A stretch of 36,624 bases of DNA from Saprospiraceae bacterium (GTDB lineage: Bacteria; Bacteroidota; Bacteroidia; Chitinophagales; Saprospiraceae): assembly GCA_027488855.1 (NCBI GenBank), contig JAIYAV010000376.1, positions 1-36,624 on the forward strand. The letters run 5' to 3'. The position numbers and the translations under genes were made by a program. Of this stretch, positions 33,490-36,624 are shown piece by piece. The number at the start of each line of letters is the position of its first letter. Positions within the stretch are counted from its first letter, which is position 1. A model generated the notes under the pieces. The model was not told the origin of the DNA and made no database searches. It saw only the letters and a program-made list of their open reading frames with translations.

Positions 33490-35433
33490 ATGAACATGAA
33501 AGCAAGATATACCATGTGGATAATGCTGGGGACAAGCTTGGCATTCAACCTTATCCATGCCCAAGAAAAAAACACCAAACCCCTGGAAACCCAGGCTATC
33601 GCCAAACTCGTCCTCAACAAAGGCTTGCGGGACATAGACCTCGGCTTGTACCCGGGTAGCTTGCTGATGCATGGCATGAGTGAACTCGCCGTATTACAAA
33701 AAGACCCTCAATTGCTGAACCAGGCGCTAGCTATTTTTGCCGATTTCAAAAGCAAAAAGATTGATGGTCGGGGCAGTTTCATCAGCTACAAAGCAGGCGG
33801 CAGTGGAGCGGCTTACCTGGATTACCTGCGCAAAACCGAGCAATTGTCCGAGCAGGTGCTGAGCCATGCCGATAAAATGTTTCGGGAGCAAAAACGCTCT
33901 TCGGAAGGCATCCTTACCGCCAATTGGGCCAAAGACAGCCTCAATCAAATTTTTATCGATATCGCCTTCGCGGTTACGCCCTATATGCTGTATTCCGGTT
34001 TGCGCTACAACAAACCAGCATACGTGGACGCGGCAGTTTTTGAAACCCTGGAACTCTTCAAAATCCTCCAAGACCCCAACGGCCTGATTCACCAGGCGCG
34101 GGGATTTACGGGACTGAACATCATTTCCGAAGACAACTGGAGCCGGGGCAATGGCTGGGGCGCTTTTGCCCTGGCAACCTTGGTGCGCGACCTGCCCGAT
34201 TCCCATCCCCGCAAAAAAGAAGTCAACGCGCTAGCCAAACGCTTCTTCGAGGCGGTGTTGAAATTTCAAGACCATGAGGGGCTTTGGCACCAGGAAATGA
34301 GTGATCCAACAGCTTACGTGGAAACTTCAGGAACGGGCTTGCTGCTTTACGCCATCGGCATCGGCATCGAAAAAAACGTACTGGATCGCTCCAATTTACC
34401 CAAATTAATCAAAGGCCTGAGTGGCTATTTGGCCTACATCGGCCCGGATGGTTCGGTAAGCCACACTTGCGCAGGTTGCCTCAATCCTGGCAAAGGCACC
34501 AAGCCTGACTACCTCAAAAAGATGTGGGAATACAACGACCACCACGCTTTTGGCCCGGTTGTGTTGGCCTTTACCCAAGCCTCTAAATTGGGCATCAAAA
34601 AGGTCAAGCCACTCCTGCCAATGGGGTTTTATGCCCAAAGTCCCAATTTCCCCCGTACTTATCTCCGCCATTTGCCGGAGGCAAATCAAAACATTGCCTG
34701 GGAAAATGACCGCATTGCCTTTCGGGTCTACGGCCCTCCCGTCAAAGATCGGGTGAGCAGCGGCATCGATGTGTGGACCAAGTCGGTGGATTACCCGATC
34801 ATCGATAAATGGTACAAGCTCAATGCAGAAGGCAAGGAATACCACATCGACCGTGGCGAGGGTTGTGATTTTTTTCACGTGGGCTTTGGGCGTGGTGTTG
34901 GCGGAACCGCCATTTGGTATCAGGATAAGCCCTACATTTCCCAGACCTATGCTACCCACAAGCTGCTGAAAAATACGCCTACTGAAATCGCTTTTGAGCT
35001 GACTTTTGCGCCTTGGGAGGTGGCAGGATTTAAAGTATCTGAACGCAAGGTCATCAGCATGACCATGGGCACCAATTTTTTCAAGGTGGTCAGCACCTTT
35101 GAGACCGATTACCAGGGGCCATTGACTGTCGGGGTCGGCATTTCTTATGTAAAAAATCCCGAAATCCTGACCGATCAATCCAAAGGTTTGCTCAACATCT
35201 GGGAATCCTACCTGCCTCAAAATGGCGAATTAGGCACCAGCATCATCGCCAAACCAAGCGATGTCCAGGCTTTTAAAACCTATAAAAATGAGCAATTTGT
35301 ACTGTTGAATGGCCGTGCAGGAAAACCGCTTACCTACTACGTGGGAGCTGGCTGGAGCAAAAGCCCTCAGTTCAAAACCAAGCAGGATTGGTTGAAGTAT
35401 GTTGAAACCGAAATCTCGAAGCTAAAATTTTAA
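33490..35433 (+). CDS. GH88/GH105-like unsaturated uronyl hydrolase fused to DUF4861
   Basis: 647 residues; ATG 33490 follows the GH115 stop with no gap (a second ATG at 33496 is possible). Signal peptide at about 1-25 (IMLGTSLAFNLIHAQ). Domain 1 (about 30-370) is a GH105-type toroid: FIDIAFAVTPYMLYSGLRYN with a candidate catalytic Asp, EDNWSRGNGWGAFALATLV, GLWHQEMSDPTAYVETSGTG and GSVSHTCAGCLNPGKG. The segment before WSRGNGW reads LIHQARGF where many members have a second Asp. Domain 2 (about 378-647) is DUF4861: NIAWENDRIAFRVYGPPVKD, GIDVWTKSVDYPIIDKWY and PLTYYVGAGWSKS. Expected role: release of terminal unsaturated or modified uronic acid after lyase action; the DUF4861 part may be a second catalytic or binding module. 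Confidence 0.85.
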   Translation: MNMKARYTMWIMLGTSLAFNLIHAQEKNTKPLETQAIAKLVLNKGLRDIDLGLYPGSLLMHGMSELAVLQKDPQLLNQALAIFADFKSKKIDGRGSFISYKAGGSGAAYLDYLRKTEQLSEQVLSHADKMFREQKRSSEGILTANWAKDSLNQIFIDIAFAVTPYMLYSGLRYNKPAYVDAAVFETLELFKILQDPNGLIHQARGFTGLNIISEDNWSRGNGWGAFALATLVRDLPDSHPRKKEVNALAKRFFEAVLKFQDHEGLWHQEMSDPTAYVETSGTGLLLYAIGIGIEKNVLDRSNLPKLIKGLSGYLAYIGPDGSVSHTCAGCLNPGKGTKPDYLKKMWEYNDHHAFGPVVLAFTQASKLGIKKVKPLLPMGFYAQSPNFPRTYLRHLPEANQNIAWENDRIAFRVYGPPVKDRVSSGIDVWTKSVDYPIIDKWYKLNAEGKEYHIDRGEGCDFFHVGFGRGVGGTAIWYQDKPYISQTYATHKLLKNTPTEIAFELTFAPWEVAGFKVSERKVISMTMGTNFFKVVSTFETDYQGPLTVGVGISYVKNPEILTDQSKGLLNIWESYLPQNGELGTSIIAKPSDVQAFKTYKNEQFVLLNGRAGKPLTYYVGAGWSKSPQFKTKQDWLKYVETEISKLKF

Positions 35434-35436
35434 GCG

Positions 35437-36624
35437 ATGAAACAACTTCTGCTCTGGTTCGGGATTTCATTTTGGGGTTGCGCACTCAGTTTTGCCCAAA
35501 ACATTGACACATCCAGCAATCGGGTCAAAATCGAACTGGCTATTTCCCTCAAGCGGATCGGCACCCTCCAACCCAAAAGCACCAAGGAGATCAACAGCTC
35601 CAACTGGATCATCGGCTGCGAAACCCTGGATCGCGACTTGACCGATTACGAACAATACAAAACCTACCTCGAACCCCTGGGCATCAAACGCCTGCGGATG
35701 CAAGCGGGCTGGGCCAAAACCGAAAAACAAAAAGGCCAGTACGATTGGGCCTGGTTGGACAAGATCATCAACGATGCTGCCCAGCGTGGCCTGCAACCCT
35801 GGTTGGAAACCTCCTATGGCAATCCCATCTATGCAGGCGGCGGGGGCATCAACCTGAGCGCGGGCATCCCCACGTCGGAGGAAGCCTTGCGTGCCTGGGA
35901 TCAGTGGGTCGCAGCCTTGGTCACCCACTACCAAGACAAAGTAAAAGAATGGGAGGTCTGGAATGAACCCAATTTTGGCGACAACGAAATCAACCAACCC
36001 GAAAAGGTAGCAGAACTCAACATCCGTACCGCCGAGATCATCAAAAGAATTCAGCCAGGTGCCAAAATATCGGGTTTGTCGATGGGCCACATCGACCTCA
36101 AATACGCAGATGCCTTTTTTAAGACGATCCACGCAAAAGGCAAAATGAAGCTATTTGACAACATGACTTACCACGACTACGTCTACAACCCCGATGCCAA
36201 TTACGACCACGTAGCCGCATTGCGTAGGCTGCTCGACAAATATGCGCCTTCAATGAAACTGCGGCAAGGGGAAAATGGAGCACCCTCCTTTCCTGGCTTT
36301 GGCCGCGGTGCCTTGGGCGATTATGACTGGACAGAACTTTCACAGGCCAAGTGGATCACCCGCCGAATGTTGGGCGATTTGGGGCACGACATCGAATGCA
36401 GCATTTTGGGCATCATCGACATGAATTACGCCATCACCAACGCCCCCATCAAAAGAATGAACGTAAAAGGCATCATCGAATCGGATTCGAGTAAAAGAGC
36501 CATTCGCCCTAAGATTGCTTACTACAGCATGCAAAATGTAGCCTCCATTTTTGACGACAAACTGCAACGAATCAAACAGCTACATGCCACCTACAATCCC
36601 CAGTCTAAAGTATTGCAAGGGGAA
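35437..36624 (+). CDS. Clan GH-A glycoside hydrolase, GH39-like (3' end outside window)
   Basis: 396 residues visible, open to the window end. Start ATG 35437 follows the previous stop by three bases. Signal peptide at about 1-21 (WFGISFWGCALSFAQ). A TIM-barrel enzyme is indicated by LEPLGIKRLRMQAGWAKTEK, QKGQYDWAWLDKIINDAAQR, GLQPWLETSYGNPIYAGGGG and VKEWEVWNEPNFGDNE, where Glu177 in WNEP is the expected acid/base. Glu279 in LRQGENGAPS is the candidate nucleophile. Members related to GH39 include beta-xylosidases and other beta-glycosidases, but the exact family and substrate cannot be fixed. With GH115 and GH105 it suggests a glucuronic-acid-containing glycan. Confidence 0.82.
   Translation, partial: MKQLLLWFGISFWGCALSFAQNIDTSSNRVKIELAISLKRIGTLQPKSTKEINSSNWIIGCETLDRDLTDYEQYKTYLEPLGIKRLRMQAGWAKTEKQKGQYDWAWLDKIINDAAQRGLQPWLETSYGNPIYAGGGGINLSAGIPTSEEALRAWDQWVAALVTHYQDKVKEWEVWNEPNFGDNEINQPEKVAELNIRTAEIIKRIQPGAKISGLSMGHIDLKYADAFFKTIHAKGKMKLFDNMTYHDYVYNPDANYDHVAALRRLLDKYAPSMKLRQGENGAPSFPGFGRGALGDYDWTELSQAKWITRRMLGDLGHDIECSILGIIDMNYAITNAPIKRMNVKGIIESDSSKRAIRPKIAYYSMQNVASIFDDKLQRIKQLHATYNPQSKVLQGE

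Overview
The window is a carbohydrate-degradation region of a Bacteroidota chromosome. Evidence: two SusC/SusD pairs, an ECF sigma factor with a FecR-type anti-sigma factor, type IX secretion (T9SS) C-terminal sorting domains on three proteins, a DUF1800/DUF1501 gene pair, and promoters of the TTTG / TAnnTTTG type. Gene style suggests a Saprospiria-like (Haliscomenobacter-type) free-living polysaccharide degrader; that placement is inference.

Layout. 1-2713: 3' end of a DUF1800 gene and a complete DUF1501 gene (secreted, T9SS tail), closed by a terminator. 2847-22076: first polysaccharide utilisation locus (PUL), all on +: ECF sigma factor, FecR, SusC with an STN signalling domain, SusD, a GH88/GH105-like protein, a right-handed beta-helix protein with T9SS tail, an unrecognised lipoprotein, a 1219-residue double beta-helix protein with PA14 and Ig-like domains, and an OmpA/thrombospondin-3 outer-membrane protein. 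A 167-bp symmetric repeat element with four mini-hairpins (10055-10221) sits between susD and the GH105-like gene. The enzyme set points to a uronic-acid-rich, pectin-like substrate.

22165-24782 (-): a NarL/FixJ response regulator and a TPR-containing sensor kinase whose genes overlap. 24783-25707: 925 bp without a convincing protein gene. It holds three copies of the dyad CTACAT-N4-ATGTAG, TAnnTTTG-like -7 elements, and three intrinsic terminators on +. Two of the dyads lie exactly 57.5 bp (dyad centre to end of TTTG) upstream of a -7 element that is followed about 220-230 nt later by a terminator. This resembles the GacA / RsmY-RsmZ arrangement, with a response regulator driving small RNAs, and is the most interesting candidate system here.

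25708-36624: second PUL. An IclR-family regulator (-) is divergent from SusC (no STN domain), SusD, a GH115-like alpha-glucuronidase, a GH105-DUF4861 protein and a clan GH-A (GH39-like) hydrolase that runs off the window end. The intergenic region has a near-perfect Bacteroidota promoter and repeated candidate operator sequences. The likely substrate is a glucuronic-acid-decorated glycan (glucuronoxylan, arabinogalactan or ulvan type). No tRNA, rRNA, CRISPR array or transposase was seen.
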